A stretch of 64,000 nt of DNA from an uncultured Ferrovum sp. (GTDB lineage Bacteria; Pseudomonadota; Gammaproteobacteria; Burkholderiales; Ferrovaceae), in assembly GCA_903905585.1 (NCBI GenBank), contig CAIVHB010000084.1, positions 1 to 64,000 on the forward strand. The letters are read 5' to 3'. Below, piece by piece: positions 17,834-29,628 of this stretch; position 1 is the first letter of the stretch, and each line of letters starts with the position of its first letter. Both the position numbers and the translations under genes were made by a program. A model generated the notes under the pieces. That model saw only the letters and a list, made by a program, of their open reading frames with translations. It searched no databases and was not told where the DNA came from.

Positions 17834-18478
17834 ATGGATACTTTTCGATCTCAATTTTTAGCGTTTGCAATTGAGCGTGGCGTGATTCGCTTCGGCCAAT
17901 TTCAAACCAAGGCTGGACGCACATCACCGTATTTTTTCAATGCGGGCTTATTCAGTGATGGCGCCTCTCTTTCAACCTTGTGTGGCTTTTATGCCGATGC
18001 CGTTCTAGCTTCTGGTATCACACCCGATGTGATTTTTGGGCCTGCCTACAAAGGCATCGTTTTAGCGGCAGGTTTGGCTACCGCGTTGGCGCAACGCGGC
18101 CACAATCTGCCTTTCTGCTACAACCGCAAAGAAGTCAAAGACCATGGAGAAGGGGGGCAGTTGGTTGGTGCAGAATTAAAAGGAAAAGTATTAGTGATTG
18201 ATGACGTGATTTCCGCCGGGACTTCTGTGCGCGAATCAGTAAGTATTATGCAAGCCGCGGGGGCCAGACCCTATGCTGTGGTCACCGCGCTTGACCGCAT
18301 GGAGCGAGGCACAGGCTCTTTATCTGCTGTTCAAGAAGTGCGTCAAGATTATGGCTTGCAGGTTTTTAGTATCGCTACCCTAGATGATCTGGTGAATTAC
18401 ATCGCAAAAGTACCCGCACTGTACCCCCATATCACTCCCATTCAAACCTACCGAGAGCAATACGGGGTAAGTCTTTAA
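17834..18478 (+). CDS. pyrE: Orotate phosphoribosyltransferase
   Basis: Pyrimidine biosynthesis enzyme that joins orotate to PRPP to make OMP. The 214-residue protein contains the PRPP-binding motif [13 protein letters not shown], the catalytic loop region [15 protein letters not shown], and the N-terminal substrate stretch FKTKAGR-like [16 protein letters not shown]. It is divergent from xth (69-base gap) and its stop overlaps the end of gatB by four bases. Confidence 0.95.
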   Translation: MDTFRSQFLAFAIERGVIRFGQFQTKAGRTSPYFFNAGLFSDGASLSTLCGFYADAVLASGITPDVIFGPAYKGIVLAAGLATALAQRGHNLPFCYNRKEVKDHGEGGQLVGAELKGKVLVIDDVISAGTSVRESVSIMQAAGARPYAVVTALDRMERGTGSLSAVQEVRQDYGLQVFSIATLDDLVNYIAKVPALYPHITPIQTYREQYGVSL

Positions 18479-19923
18479 TCGCCCGCCAACAAGATCTTCA
18501 ATAGTTCATTGAGTTGAGCTGGATTGGCCTTGCCCTGGGTGGCTTTCATCGCCTGCCCCACAAAGAAACCAAAGACCTTTTCCTTGCCCCCGCGATACTC
18601 TTCCACCTGGGTTGGGTGTTTAGAGATCAATTCTTTCAACACAACTTCTAGTGCGCCGGTATCTGAAATCTGACGCAAGCCACGCGATTCAATTAAGGCA
18701 TCCACCTCACCACCTTCCGACCACATAATCTCGAACAACTCTTTGGCAATTTTTCCAGAGATCGTTCCGTCACCCACGCGCACCAGCAAGCCTGCGAGCT
18801 TCGTGGCACTTACCTTAGCGTCAGTCAACTCTAGGCCTGCGCGATTCAGCGCTGCAGAAAGTTCACCATTCACCCAGTTAGCACATAGCTTGGCATCTAC
18901 TCCCTTTGCCGCAGATTGTAACGCCTCAAAATATTCTCCCGCCTCGCGGGTAGCGGTTAACAAGCCAGCATCATATGCTGAGAGACCCAATTCGGTCTCA
19001 TAGCGAACTTTCCGTACTTCGGGGAGCTCGGGCATACCCGCAGCGACCTCAGCAATCCACTCAGTAGATACACATAACGGTGGCAGATCAGGATCAGGAA
19101 AATAGCGGTAATCATGGGCATCTTCTTTAGATCGCATTGAGCGTGTTTCATCCCGATCCGGATCATATAAGCGTGTTTCCTGCACCACCTTGCCGCCGTC
19201 TTCAATCAACTCGATTTGCCGCTTAATCTCAAACTCAATGGCGCGTTCTAGAAAGCGAAAGGAATTAAGGTTTTTAATCTCACAGCGCGTACCAAATTCT
19301 TTTTGACCCAAGGGTCTGACCGATACGTTGGCATCGCAGCGAAAAGAACCCTCTTGCATATTCCCATCGCAAATTTCAATCCAACGCACCAAGGCATGGA
19401 GGGCACGTGCGTATGCCACAGCCTCTTCGGATGAACGCATTTCGGGTTCAGTCACAATCTCAAGCAAGGGCGTACCTGCGCGATTTAAGTCGATACCTGA
19501 CTGCCCCTGAAAATCTTCATGCAAAGACTTGCCGGCATCTTCTTCCAAATGTGCGCGCGTTAAATTGACTACTTTCTCACCCGCCTTAGTTTGAATGCGA
19601 AGCGATCCCCCCTGCACGACTGGGAGCTCCATCTGACTAATCTGATAGCCTTTAGGCAAATCGGGATAGAAGTAATTCTTGCGAGCAAAAATAGAAACCG
19701 GAGCGATGTGCGCCCCTACCGCCAAACCAAAGCGAATGGCGCGCTCAACCGCCGCACGATTAGGCACAGGTAATACGCCTGGGAATCCCAAATCTACTGG
19801 GCAAGCTTGCGTATTCGGTTCCGCACCAAATGCTGTAGACGCCCCTGAAAATATTTTAGACAGCGTAGAGAGCTGCGCGTGTGTCTCTAAACCGATGACA
19901 ACTTCCCAATTTTTTTGAGTCAT
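18475..19923 (-). CDS. gatB: Asp-tRNA(Asn)/Glu-tRNA(Gln) amidotransferase subunit B
   Basis: tRNA-binding and kinase subunit of GatCAB, which converts mischarged Glu-tRNA(Gln) and/or Asp-tRNA(Asn) to the correct amide form. The 482-residue protein starts with [13 protein letters not shown], has [12 protein letters not shown] and the AEEDAGK-like [11 protein letters not shown] of the ATP site, and ends in a YqeY-like tail domain. The ATG at 19923 overlaps the gatA stop by four bases. Together with gatA and gatC it forms one minus-strand operon. Confidence 0.95.
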   Translation of the reverse strand: MTQKNWEVVIGLETHAQLSTLSKIFSGASTAFGAEPNTQACPVDLGFPGVLPVPNRAAVERAIRFGLAVGAHIAPVSIFARKNYFYPDLPKGYQISQMELPVVQGGSLRIQTKAGEKVVNLTRAHLEEDAGKSLHEDFQGQSGIDLNRAGTPLLEIVTEPEMRSSEEAVAYARALHALVRWIEICDGNMQEGSFRCDANVSVRPLGQKEFGTRCEIKNLNSFRFLERAIEFEIKRQIELIEDGGKVVQETRLYDPDRDETRSMRSKEDAHDYRYFPDPDLPPLCVSTEWIAEVAAGMPELPEVRKVRYETELGLSAYDAGLLTATREAGEYFEALQSAAKGVDAKLCANWVNGELSAALNRAGLELTDAKVSATKLAGLLVRVGDGTISGKIAKELFEIMWSEGGEVDALIESRGLRQISDTGALEVVLKELISKHPTQVEEYRGGKEKVFGFFVGQAMKATQGKANPAQLNELLKILLAGD

Positions 19924-21397
19924 TGAGTGACTCCTGAGTACGATGCGGGCCGTTTAGTGTGCCAATCGGTTGCGGTCTGGAAAGCGTGTGCCATTTGCAA
20001 CAAGCGCGTTTCTTCCCACCACGGTCCAATCAATTGCAACCCTACTGGCAAGCCATGATCAAAGCCAGCAGGAACACTGAGGGCCGGCAAGCCCGCCAGG
20101 TTCACTGGAATGGTGTATAGGTCTGCCAGATACATTTGAACAGGGTCTGCGCCAAAAGAACCCAGCGGGAATGCAGTGGTCGGTGCTACTGGCCCCGCAA
20201 TCACATCACACCGCTCAAAAGCACGCTCAAAATCGTTGGCAATTAAACGGCGGACCCGTTGTGCTTGCAGATAATAAGCATCGTAGTAGCCGTGCGACAA
20301 CACATAGCTACCCATCAAAATTCTCCGTTTTACTTCTGGCCCAAATCCCTCGCCGCGTGAGTGCTCATAGAGTTCACCTAGATCTTTGTATTGCGCGGCA
20401 CGATGGCCAAATCTCACCCCATCAAAACGCGAAAGATTGCTCGAAGCCTCTGCGGGAGCAATAACGTAATACGCTGGAATCGCTTGCTCACTCATAGGCA
20501 AATCAATCTCTACACCCTCACATCCCAGCGCTAACAGTTCTTGAATCGCGCTTTCCACAACAGCCTTCACTCCGTCTGACAATCCTTTGCCAAACCATTG
20601 TTTGGGGATACCCACTCTGAGTCCGCGGATAGGTTGATGCAACCCATGACTACAAGGAGCATCCTGACGATTCACGCTTGTAGCATCGCGTGGATCGTGG
20701 CCTGAGATCACATCCATCAGTAAAGCCAAATCCTGCGCCGAACGAGCAAACATTCCCGCTTGATCCAAGCTAGACGCATACGCGATCATCCCGTAGCGCG
20801 AAACACGGCCATAGGTAGGCTTAATGCCTGAGATACCGCACCATGCTGCAGGCTGACGTATCGATCCGCCCGTGTCAGTTCCTGTGGCCGCAGGTGCCAA
20901 GCCCGCCGCTACCGCAGCAGCCGAACCGCCTGAGCTACCACCGGGCACACGGGTCAAATCCCAAGGATTTTTAACGGGGCCAAAAAAAGAGTTTTCATTA
21001 GAAGACCCCATGGCGAACTCATCCATATTGGCCCGACCAAGCGTTACAAAACCCTGCCTGTTAAGCTGTTCTACAACATGCGCATCATAAGGTGAAATGA
21101 AGTTTTCTAGCATGCGTGAACCGGCTGTGGTGCGCCAACCCTTCGCACAAAATAAATCTTTCTGTGCAATCGGTATCCCAACCCATGGCAAATCAGGAGA
21201 AGCCACACGCATCTCATCCGCCAAAGCAGCTTCTTGCAGTGTGTGCTTACGATCCACCGTGATGAAAGCATTTAACTCAGGCTGTGCTTGATCGATACGA
21301 TCGAGATAGGCCGTAGCGAGTTCCACAGCAGAGACTTCGCGCCGCCCTAAGGCCGCAGAAATCTCAAGTAAACCTTGGTTGAGAAGTTCAGTTAGGC

Positions 21398-21401
<4 letters not shown>
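19920..21401 (-). CDS. gatA: Asp-tRNA(Asn)/Glu-tRNA(Gln) amidotransferase subunit A
   Basis: Amidase-signature subunit that releases ammonia from glutamine. The Ser-cisSer-Lys triad is visible as K81 (PIAQKDLF), S156 ([11 protein letters not shown]) and S180 ([11 protein letters not shown]), close to the positions known in GatA crystal structures. Length is 493 residues. It overlaps gatC and gatB by four bases at each end, so the three subunits are likely made in step. Confidence 0.96.
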
Positions 21402-22864
<1,463 letters not shown>

Positions 22865-22930
22865 TTTTATGAACAGTGCCGCGGACTAAAAGAGAGGTTT
22901 CTTCACCTAGCCCGCTATTGGAAAGAAAAG

Positions 22931-23794
22931 ATGAGCACTAGAGAGTTTTTTCAGCGAGGACCCTCACCGCTTGTTCGGTTGGCGTTCTTCTGCGCCTTCT
23001 CTGTTGCACTCATTATTCTCGATACCCGCTATCACTCAGTGGGTTTTATTCGTGCGGCTTTAAACATTCTGATCTATCCTGCAGAGCAAGTCGCACATCT
23101 ACCTGTTTATTTGTTTGAGCAATCTACTGAGTTTTTCTCCAGCCAAAGCGAACTGCGAGCGAGTAATGAACGCTTGAATCATCAGCTCATTGTATTTTCT
23201 GAGCGCGCTGCTCAAAGTGCAAGCTTAGAAAGAGAACTCAATGAGCTACGCAAACTAAACGACCTCCCATCACGAAGCAAACTACCCTCTATACTCGCCG
23301 AAGTAAGACATGGTGGCCGCAATCCCTATTCCGCAAAACTCATTTTAGATCGGGGTAGCCAAGCCGGACTCATTGAAGGTCAACCTGTTATGGATACCGA
23401 GGGATTAGTCGGACAAATCACCCACGTGAGTCCCATGAGCGCAGAAGTCACCTTGGTCACAGAGCAGAACCAGCAAATCCCTGTCCGTATTTTGCGAAAT
23501 GGGCTTCGAACTTTATCTGAAGGCGACGGCTCTTCTGGCACGCTGTCCCTCCCCTTTTTACCTGAAGGCGCTGACATTCAAACAGGCGACCAAATTGTCA
23601 CTTCGGGCATTGATGGTACCTACCCTGAGGGCCTGCCTGTTGCGGTAGTTTTGCACATAGAACGCAGTTCCAGTCGTGTCTTTGCTAGGGTAACGTGCAC
23701 ACCCGTTGCCGGGATCAGCCGAGGACACTATGTACTGGTTTTGACCCCACCCAAAAATGCTGATTCATCCAAACTTGGCAGCAAGGATGATTAG
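22931..23794 (+). CDS. mreC: Rod-shape determining protein MreC
   Basis: Bitopic inner-membrane protein linking MreB to the periplasmic elongation machinery. It has a short cytoplasmic tail, one membrane helix (about residues 15-33), a coiled coil (about 70-112, ASNERLNHQLIVFSERAAQ) and a C-terminal beta domain with VMDTEGLVGQITHV and GDQIVTSGIDGTYPEGLPV. The 66-base gap after mreB has no strong terminator. Its 3' end overlaps mreD. Confidence 0.95.
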   Translation: MSTREFFQRGPSPLVRLAFFCAFSVALIILDTRYHSVGFIRAALNILIYPAEQVAHLPVYLFEQSTEFFSSQSELRASNERLNHQLIVFSERAAQSASLERELNELRKLNDLPSRSKLPSILAEVRHGGRNPYSAKLILDRGSQAGLIEGQPVMDTEGLVGQITHVSPMSAEVTLVTEQNQQIPVRILRNGLRTLSEGDGSSGTLSLPFLPEGADIQTGDQIVTSGIDGTYPEGLPVAVVLHIERSSSRVFARVTCTPVAGISRGHYVLVLTPPKNADSSKLGSKDD

Positions 23795-24299
23795 TCAACA
23801 CGATCGGGTTCTGCGAGACCCCTCTCACTCAAGACTAATTTGGGCCAGCGTTATTGTCGCTTATTTTCTGACCTTGCTCCCTTGGGGTGGCTGGGCGCTC
23901 ATTATTGAGCCCAACTGGCTACTTATTGTATTGATTCATTGGTGGCTGCGTGAGCCTTGGCGAGTAGGTCAATCAGCTGGGTTTTTTGGTGGTCTGATGG
24001 TAGACATTGCTCAGACTGGGATACTAGGTGTATCCGCCCTGTCATTCTCAATCGCAGGATGGCTTACAATTAAATTTAGAACCCGCATGCTGGCTTTTAG
24101 CCCTGTTGCGCAGACCCCCCAAATCCTGCCCATTCTATTTGGCACTCGCCTGATCTGCGTATTGACAGAATGGCTTTGTCAAGGTGGAACACCCAACTGG
24201 TGGGTGCTTATTGGATGCGCGAGTGATTTTGCCGTCTGGATTCCCGTCACGCTACTTCTACATCAACAAGACCTTCGCCGCAGTCACTCCTCACCATGA
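23787..24299 (+). CDS. mreD: Rod-shape determining protein MreD
   Basis: Small polytopic membrane protein (about 170 residues, five to six hydrophobic segments) of the elongasome. Family-like features are LLPWGGWALIIEPNWLLIVLIHWWLREPWRVG and the Asp in MVDIAQTGILG. I prefer the ATG at 23787, which overlaps the mreC stop in the pattern ATGATTAG. An in-frame ATG at 23757 would add ten residues but has no ribosome binding site. Its stop overlaps the mrdA ATG (ATGA). Confidence 0.85.
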   Translation: MISQHDRVLRDPSHSRLIWASVIVAYFLTLLPWGGWALIIEPNWLLIVLIHWWLREPWRVGQSAGFFGGLMVDIAQTGILGVSALSFSIAGWLTIKFRTRMLAFSPVAQTPQILPILFGTRLICVLTEWLCQGGTPNWWVLIGCASDFAVWIPVTLLLHQQDLRRSHSSP

Positions 24300-26230
24300 A
24301 ATCGCGCAACCGCGAGTACGACCAAGCACTCAGCCTGCACGCTTACCGCAGTCGTTTGCAGGTAGCCACCTTCGCCATATTAGCGGGCTGCGCGCTTCTT
24401 ATCCTACGCTTTCTCTGGCTACAAACAATTCAGTATGAACACTATCGCACCTTAGCGGAAGCCAATCGCATCACGATTTCTCCTGTGGTCCCTGCGCGCG
24501 GAATGATCTTGGACAGAGAAGGCAGACCACTTGCCAGCAACTACTCTGCGTATACCTTAGAGATCAGCCCATCTCAAATTGATGATTTAGAAGCCACCAT
24601 CGAAGGTCTGAGCAAAATACTAGAAATCTCCCCACGCGATCGTCGACGTTTTCGCAAGCTGTATGAAGAAAGCCGCAATTTTGACAGCTTACCCATTCGC
24701 AATCGTCTGTCTGAAATAGAGGTCGCCAAATTTGCAGTGAATCGTTATCGCTTTCCGGGTGTTGAAATCAGGGCACGTTTATTCCGAAGTTACCCTGAGG
24801 GCGCCTCTGCTTCTCATCTCATTGGCTACATAGGTCGTATCAATGATGCAGATATTGGGCGGTTAGATGAGGCCGGCTTGCGAGCGAATTACCGTGGCAC
24901 CGAGCATCTAGGCAAGGTGGGTATTGAGCAAAGCTACGAACGCGACCTGCATGGACTCACCGGTTCTGAACAACTTGAAACCGATGCGGGGGGGCGCGCA
25001 GTTCACTCTCTTGCCCGCAAAGAACCTGTATCCGGTAATGACCTCACGCTCAGCATTGATCTGAGTTTGCAGCAAATTGCCGAACGTGCTTTTGGGACCC
25101 GCAGAGGGGCTTTGGTAGCAATAGAACCCAACACGGGTGAAATACTTGCTTTTGTTAGCCAACCAGGTTTTGATCCTAATTTATTTGTCGATGGCATCGA
25201 TCAAGCAAACTGGGAAATGCTGAATCAATCTTCGGATAAACCTCTCAACAACCGTGCCTCGCGTGGTCTCTACCCACCCGGTTCAACAATCAAACCCTTC
25301 ATGGCACTGGCAGGACTGCAAACCAAACACCGAACCACAGAAACCGTGATTCAAGATCCAGGATACTTCGCTTTTCCCGGCTCCTCACATCGTTATCGTG
25401 ACTGGAAACCAGAAGGCCATGGCACTGTAGATTTGCATCGCGCTATCGTCCAGTCTTGCGATACCTATTTCTACACGCTTGCCAATGAAATGGGCATCGA
25501 TGTTATCCACGATTTTCTTTCACAGTTTGGCTTGGGTGATAAAACTGGTATTGATATGGAAGGAGAATTACCCGGCATACTCCCCTCCAGGCCTTGGAAA
25601 AAAGCACGCTTCCACCAAGATTGGTTTGGTGGGGAAACGGTGATCAGCGGAATCGGCCAAGGCTACAACCAAATGACACCCTTGCAGATGGCAAGTGCCA
25701 CAGCTACTCTCGCTAGCGGTGGTAAGTTTTATCGGCCCCATATTGTGAAGTCAATTCGCGACAGCCTGAGTGGCGAGCATCGTGAAGTTAAACCTGTGTT
25801 GGTGCGCAATGTCGGCTTGCGGGAAGAAGACTTCACTGCGGTTCGCAATGCCATGATAGATGTGATGCGTCCCGGTGGAACGGCAGCACAGGCTGGTGCA
25901 GGAACCCCCTACAGCTTCGCCGGAAAAACAGGTACTGCCCAGGTAGTTGGAATCAAACAAAACGAGAAGTATGTTGAAAATCGAGTGAAAGAAGCCAATC
26001 GCGACCATGCTTGGTTTGTAGGCTTTGCACCTGCTGAATCACCCACCATCGCTGTTGCCGTTTTAGTTGAAAACGGCGGCCACGGTGGGAGCACTGCTGC
26101 CCCCATCGCCCGTCAAGTTGTGGATTACTGGATTTTAGGCAAAAAGGCGAATGGCCCAGCTGAGGAATTAGGTGGCGATACACCACCAGCCAAACCAGGT
26201 GGCTCTGGAGAGGACACTCACAATGATTAG
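24296..26230 (+). CDS. mrdA: Penicillin-binding protein 2 (elongation transpeptidase)
   Basis: Class B PBP that cross-links peptidoglycan during cell elongation. The 644-residue protein has an N-terminal membrane anchor (about 24-43), the pedestal with VPARGMILDREGRPLA, and a transpeptidase domain with S330 in GSTIK, the SCD motif (SxN equivalent) and KTG in FAGKTGTAQV. S330 matches the E. coli PBP2 active-site number. Overlaps mreD by four bases and rodA by eight. Confidence 0.97.
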   Translation: MKSRNREYDQALSLHAYRSRLQVATFAILAGCALLILRFLWLQTIQYEHYRTLAEANRITISPVVPARGMILDREGRPLASNYSAYTLEISPSQIDDLEATIEGLSKILEISPRDRRRFRKLYEESRNFDSLPIRNRLSEIEVAKFAVNRYRFPGVEIRARLFRSYPEGASASHLIGYIGRINDADIGRLDEAGLRANYRGTEHLGKVGIEQSYERDLHGLTGSEQLETDAGGRAVHSLARKEPVSGNDLTLSIDLSLQQIAERAFGTRRGALVAIEPNTGEILAFVSQPGFDPNLFVDGIDQANWEMLNQSSDKPLNNRASRGLYPPGSTIKPFMALAGLQTKHRTTETVIQDPGYFAFPGSSHRYRDWKPEGHGTVDLHRAIVQSCDTYFYTLANEMGIDVIHDFLSQFGLGDKTGIDMEGELPGILPSRPWKKARFHQDWFGGETVISGIGQGYNQMTPLQMASATATLASGGKFYRPHIVKSIRDSLSGEHREVKPVLVRNVGLREEDFTAVRNAMIDVMRPGGTAAQAGAGTPYSFAGKTGTAQVVGIKQNEKYVENRVKEANRDHAWFVGFAPAESPTIAVAVLVENGGHGGSTAAPIARQVVDYWILGKKANGPAEELGGDTPPAKPGGSGEDTHND

Positions 26231-27317
26231 AAGATGGATTGCCAGAATCATTGCTCCCCTAGATGCCCCTCTTTTAGGACTCATTTTAAGCCTGATGCTG
26301 CTTGGCCTTGCGGTTTTGTTTAGCGCGTCTGGCAAAGATCTGATGACTGTGATTGGGCAAGCCCGCAGCATGCTCGTTGCACTATTGGGAATGTGTATTT
26401 TAGCCCATCTTCCCCCCCAATATTTAATGCGTCTGGCTGCACCTGCCTATGCTTTTGGTTTAGTGATGCTGATCGGTGTAGCGCTATTCGGTGAGGTCAG
26501 CCATGGTGCACGTCGTTGGTTACACTTAGGGCCAGTTCGTATTCAACCTTCAGAGTTTATGAAGCTTGCCCTGCCCCTAGCTCTGGCTGCATGGTTTCAA
26601 TACCGCGAAGAATCGCTCAGCTTTAAGGACTTTTTAATTGCCTTGCTATTGTTCATTGTACCGGTAGGCCTTATCGCGAAGCAGCCCGATTTGGGTACCG
26701 CCCTCCTCATTGCCAGCTCAGGCTGTTTCGCTTTATTTCTTGCAGGCCTTTCATGGCGAGTCATCGTCTTAGCTGCCACAGCGGGGGCAGCAGCCTTACC
26801 TGTTGCATGGACTTTTTTGCACGATTATCAACGCCAAAGAATACTTACCCTCATTAATCCCGCCAGCGATCCTTTAGGAGCTGGCTATCACATCATTCAA
26901 TCTACGATCTCAGTAGGCTCTGGGGGCATCTTTGGCAAAGGGTGGTTAAGTGGCACACAAGCGCACCTAGACTTTTTACCCGAACCAAAAACTGATTTCA
27001 TTTTCGCCGTATTCTGCGAAGAGTTTGGTCTATTAGGCGAACTCATTCTGTTGGGGTTACTGGTTAGTCTAGTTATTCGTGGGCTCAGAATTGCAGGACA
27101 TTCCTCATCCGTCTTCAACCGCATTGCAGCCGGTTCCATTTGCTTAACTCTGTTCACCTATACCTTTGTGAACATGGGTATGGTTGCGGGCATCCTGCCA
27201 GTAGTTGGCGTGCCCTTACCTTTCATCAGCTATGGCGGAACGGCCCTCATTACCCTGATGCTGGGCCAGGGCATATTAATGAGCATCAGTCATCATCGCA
27301 CCATCGTCAAACGATAA
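26223..27317 (+). CDS. rodA: Peptidoglycan glycosyltransferase RodA
   Basis: SEDS-family polymerase that makes glycan strands with PBP2. It has about ten membrane helices, GARRWLHLGPVRIQPSEFMK, the Asp-containing KQPDLGTALL, and the C-terminal GVPLPFISYGGTAL. The ATG at 26223 gives 364 residues and overlaps the mrdA stop (ATGATTAG, the same pattern as mreC/mreD), with GGAGAGG upstream. A longer frame from 26172 lies wholly inside mrdA and is rejected. Confidence 0.95.
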   Translation: MIRRWIARIIAPLDAPLLGLILSLMLLGLAVLFSASGKDLMTVIGQARSMLVALLGMCILAHLPPQYLMRLAAPAYAFGLVMLIGVALFGEVSHGARRWLHLGPVRIQPSEFMKLALPLALAAWFQYREESLSFKDFLIALLLFIVPVGLIAKQPDLGTALLIASSGCFALFLAGLSWRVIVLAATAGAAALPVAWTFLHDYQRQRILTLINPASDPLGAGYHIIQSTISVGSGGIFGKGWLSGTQAHLDFLPEPKTDFIFAVFCEEFGLLGELILLGLLVSLVIRGLRIAGHSSSVFNRIAAGSICLTLFTYTFVNMGMVAGILPVVGVPLPFISYGGTALITLMLGQGILMSISHHRTIVKR

Positions 27318-27327
27318 GAGCTAGGCT

Positions 27328-27930
27328 TTGAAAGTTGCCTACATCCTTTTTTTTGCTGAACTCATAAGCGGCTGCTCAACTTACTCGCGCGCGCCCATAT
27401 CACCGACACCACCCACTCAATCAACACTCCCCTCATCAGGTGGCGCCGTCCCCCCTGACAGCCAACGTTTCGGTGGGTACTATCTAGATGATGGCCCGGG
27501 TATTAATGCCCCCAAAGACTTCTCGCAAATACCCGATGCTGTTCCAAAAAATGAACCTCTGTTATCAGGTCCGAATAAGCCTTATGAAGTAATGGGGGAA
27601 GTGTATTTTCCAGACACCTCAAATTTACCTTTTAGCGAGCAGGGTATCGGCACTTGGTATGGAAAGAAATTTCATGGCAAGCCCACCTCATCGGGCGAGA
27701 TTTACGATATGTATGGCATGACCGGTGCGCATAAAACCATGCCTATCCCTAGCTATGCGCGTATTACCGACACCAAAACCGGTAAATCCGTCATCGTTAA
27801 AATCAATGATCGCGGCCCCTTCTTTCCTGGCCGCGTGATAGACCTCAGCTATGCTGCTGCCGCCAAGCTCGGCTATGCCAGCAAAGGCAGCACCACCGTC
27901 ATCGTCGAGCGCGTCTTCCCCCCCAAATAA
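27328..27930 (+). CDS. rlpA: RlpA-like septal ring lipoprotein
   Basis: Outer-membrane lipoprotein with a double-psi beta-barrel. Lytic activity on denuded glycan is known for some RlpA proteins. The 200-residue protein has a lipobox ISGC (Cys16) and the RlpA core GIGTWYGKKFHGKPTSSGE, NDRGPFFPGRVIDLS. No C-terminal SPOR domain is present, so septal targeting by that route is absent. The start is TTG at 27328; no in-frame ATG lies before the lipobox. Located between rodA and dacC as in many proteobacteria. Confidence 0.88.
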   Translation: MKVAYILFFAELISGCSTYSRAPISPTPPTQSTLPSSGGAVPPDSQRFGGYYLDDGPGINAPKDFSQIPDAVPKNEPLLSGPNKPYEVMGEVYFPDTSNLPFSEQGIGTWYGKKFHGKPTSSGEIYDMYGMTGAHKTMPIPSYARITDTKTGKSVIVKINDRGPFFPGRVIDLSYAAAAKLGYASKGSTTVIVERVFPPK

Positions 27931-28012
27931 GTTTTTGGAGGGGTGGCCCATTTTTCGCGATTGCTTTTAAGCTTAAGTGAGTGACTGGCTAAGATTAAGA
28001 GGTCCTGAGCGG

Positions 28013-28018
28013 TATAAT
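28013..28018 (+). promoter_or_regulatory. Consensus -10 element upstream of dacC
   Basis: A perfect TATAAT lies 30 bases before the dacC ATG. No good -35 hexamer is found 16-18 bases upstream, so if it is a promoter it may need an activator. It would allow dacC-ybeD-lipB-lipA to be transcribed apart from the mre genes. Confidence 0.35.
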
Positions 28019-28047
28019 GGTGAAGTTGCTCATACATCAAAGTACCC

Positions 28048-29346
28048 ATGAATCGTTTCTCACCTTTTAAGCCAGCCTCACTGAAGTCTTTTTTATCTTT
28101 AGCCCTATGTGTTGTGGCTTTGCCCCTGTTGGCTGAAGCAGCCGACAAACCCGCTGCTGCGCCGACTCCCACTCCTGTGGCGGCATCGCCCACTCCGGCT
28201 GTGAGCACCATTGCGCCCATGGCTCCCAGCGCTGCGCCAGGTTCCTCCGCAACAGGTACCTCAAGCCCTGCCAATCTTATTATTCCTCAAGCGCCTATTT
28301 TGGCAGCTAAATCTTGGTTATTACTGAATGTCACCAGCAATCAGATTCTGACTGTGGGTAACCCAGATGCTCGGATAGAGCCGGCTTCTTTAACTAAGTT
28401 GATGACGGCCTATTTAAGTTTTAAGGCTTTACGTCAAAAATCTATTGCACTGAATACCGTTGTAGCGGTTTCACCCAAAGCCTGGAAAGCAGAAGGTTCA
28501 AGAATGTTTATTGAGCCGAATCGCCCCGTAACGGTGGATGAACTCTTACATGGCATGATCATTCAATCGGGAAATGATGCCAGTATTGCCTTGGCGGAAC
28601 GGGTTGGCACCAGTGAAGAACAATTTGCCCAAATGATGAATCAGCAGGCTGCTGCATTGGGTATGACCAATACCCACTTCATGAATGCAACCGGTTTACC
28701 TGACCCTCAACACTTCAGCACCGCTCGAGATCTTTCTAAAATTGCGCGCGCGATTCAACATGATTTCCCTGAGTATTACCCCTTGTACTCTGAAAAACAA
28801 TATCGCTACAACAACATCAATCAGCCCAACCGCAATCATTTGTTATGGAAAGACCCTTCGGTGGATGGCATGAAAACAGGCCATACCGATAGCGCAGGAT
28901 TTTGCTTGATTGCATCAGCTAAACGAGGCGATCAGCGTTTACTAAGCGTAGTAGTAGGCACTGATTCAGAAAGCGCTCGAGCAGCAGAGAGCGAGAAGCT
29001 CCTGAATTATGGCTTCCAATATTTTGATACGCAGCGCATTCATGTCGCTCATGCTGTGATGACCAAGCTACCTGTTTACAAGGCGCATTCTGATCTCTTA
29101 GAAGTGGGTTTTCGCGAGGACCTATGGCTAACCTTACCAAAAGGTGACTTTGCGAGATACAAAGAAGTCTTCCGCCCCAAGGCTCCGCTTGTAGCCCCTA
29201 TAGCAGCAGGCGCGAGTGTTGGCACGCTCGATATTGTTGTAGACGGCAAGGTTGTAGCCAACTTTGAAGCGCCATCCCTCATTGAAGTACCTACTGGCAA
29301 TATTCTCCAGCGCTTCTGGGGGAGCCTCAGATTAATGATGCCCTAA
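28048..29346 (+). CDS. dacC: D-alanyl-D-alanine carboxypeptidase (PBP5/6 family)
   Basis: Low-molecular-weight PBP that trims the terminal D-Ala from peptidoglycan stem peptides. The 432-residue protein has a signal peptide (cleavage near LLAEA, residue 31), an unusual Ala/Pro/Thr-rich stretch (about 33-75), the SxxK motif with S114 (ASLTKLM), SGN in IIQSGNDAS and KTG in GMKTGHTDSAG. A C-terminal PBP5-type beta domain and an amphipathic tail follow. dacA would be an equally fair name. ybeD starts 2 bases later. Confidence 0.92.
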   Translation: MNRFSPFKPASLKSFLSLALCVVALPLLAEAADKPAAAPTPTPVAASPTPAVSTIAPMAPSAAPGSSATGTSSPANLIIPQAPILAAKSWLLLNVTSNQILTVGNPDARIEPASLTKLMTAYLSFKALRQKSIALNTVVAVSPKAWKAEGSRMFIEPNRPVTVDELLHGMIIQSGNDASIALAERVGTSEEQFAQMMNQQAAALGMTNTHFMNATGLPDPQHFSTARDLSKIARAIQHDFPEYYPLYSEKQYRYNNINQPNRNHLLWKDPSVDGMKTGHTDSAGFCLIASAKRGDQRLLSVVVGTDSESARAAESEKLLNYGFQYFDTQRIHVAHAVMTKLPVYKAHSDLLEVGFREDLWLTLPKGDFARYKEVFRPKAPLVAPIAAGASVGTLDIVVDGKVVANFEAPSLIEVPTGNILQRFWGSLRLMMP

Positions 29347-29348
29347 TC

Positions 29349-29627
29349 ATGAGCGAAATCGAATCGGATCGTGATGCGCTGTTTGAATTCCCATGCGATT
29401 TTCCTATCAAGATTATGGGAAAAACGCAGGAGGGCTTTGCACAAACCATCGCAGAATTGATCATTCGTCATGCACCTGATTTTGATTTGGCCACTATGGA
29501 AATGCGTGCCAGTTCAGCCGGGCGATATCTCAGCCTGACTTGCACCATACGGGCGCATTCACGTGCTCAACTAGATGCTATTTATCAAGATCTCAGTGCA
29601 CACCCAATGGTTGCAATGGCGCTCTAA
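29349..29627 (+). CDS. ybeD: DUF493 family protein (YbeD-like)
   Basis: A 92-residue ACT-like small protein of the YbeD/DUF493 family, with [17 protein letters not shown] at the N-terminus and a C-terminal [14 protein letters not shown]. Its biochemical role is not established. The position between the carboxypeptidase gene and lipB is the same as in E. coli. Confidence 0.9.
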   Translation: MSEIESDRDALFEFPCDFPIKIMGKTQEGFAQTIAELIIRHAPDFDLATMEMRASSAGRYLSLTCTIRAHSRAQLDAIYQDLSAHPMVAMAL

Positions 29628-29628
29628 T

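Noticed and set aside
17765-17854. N-terminal extension of exonuclease III frame
   Set aside because: It would overlap the divergent pyrE start and add sequence not found in the family; the ATG at 17764 gives the normal length.
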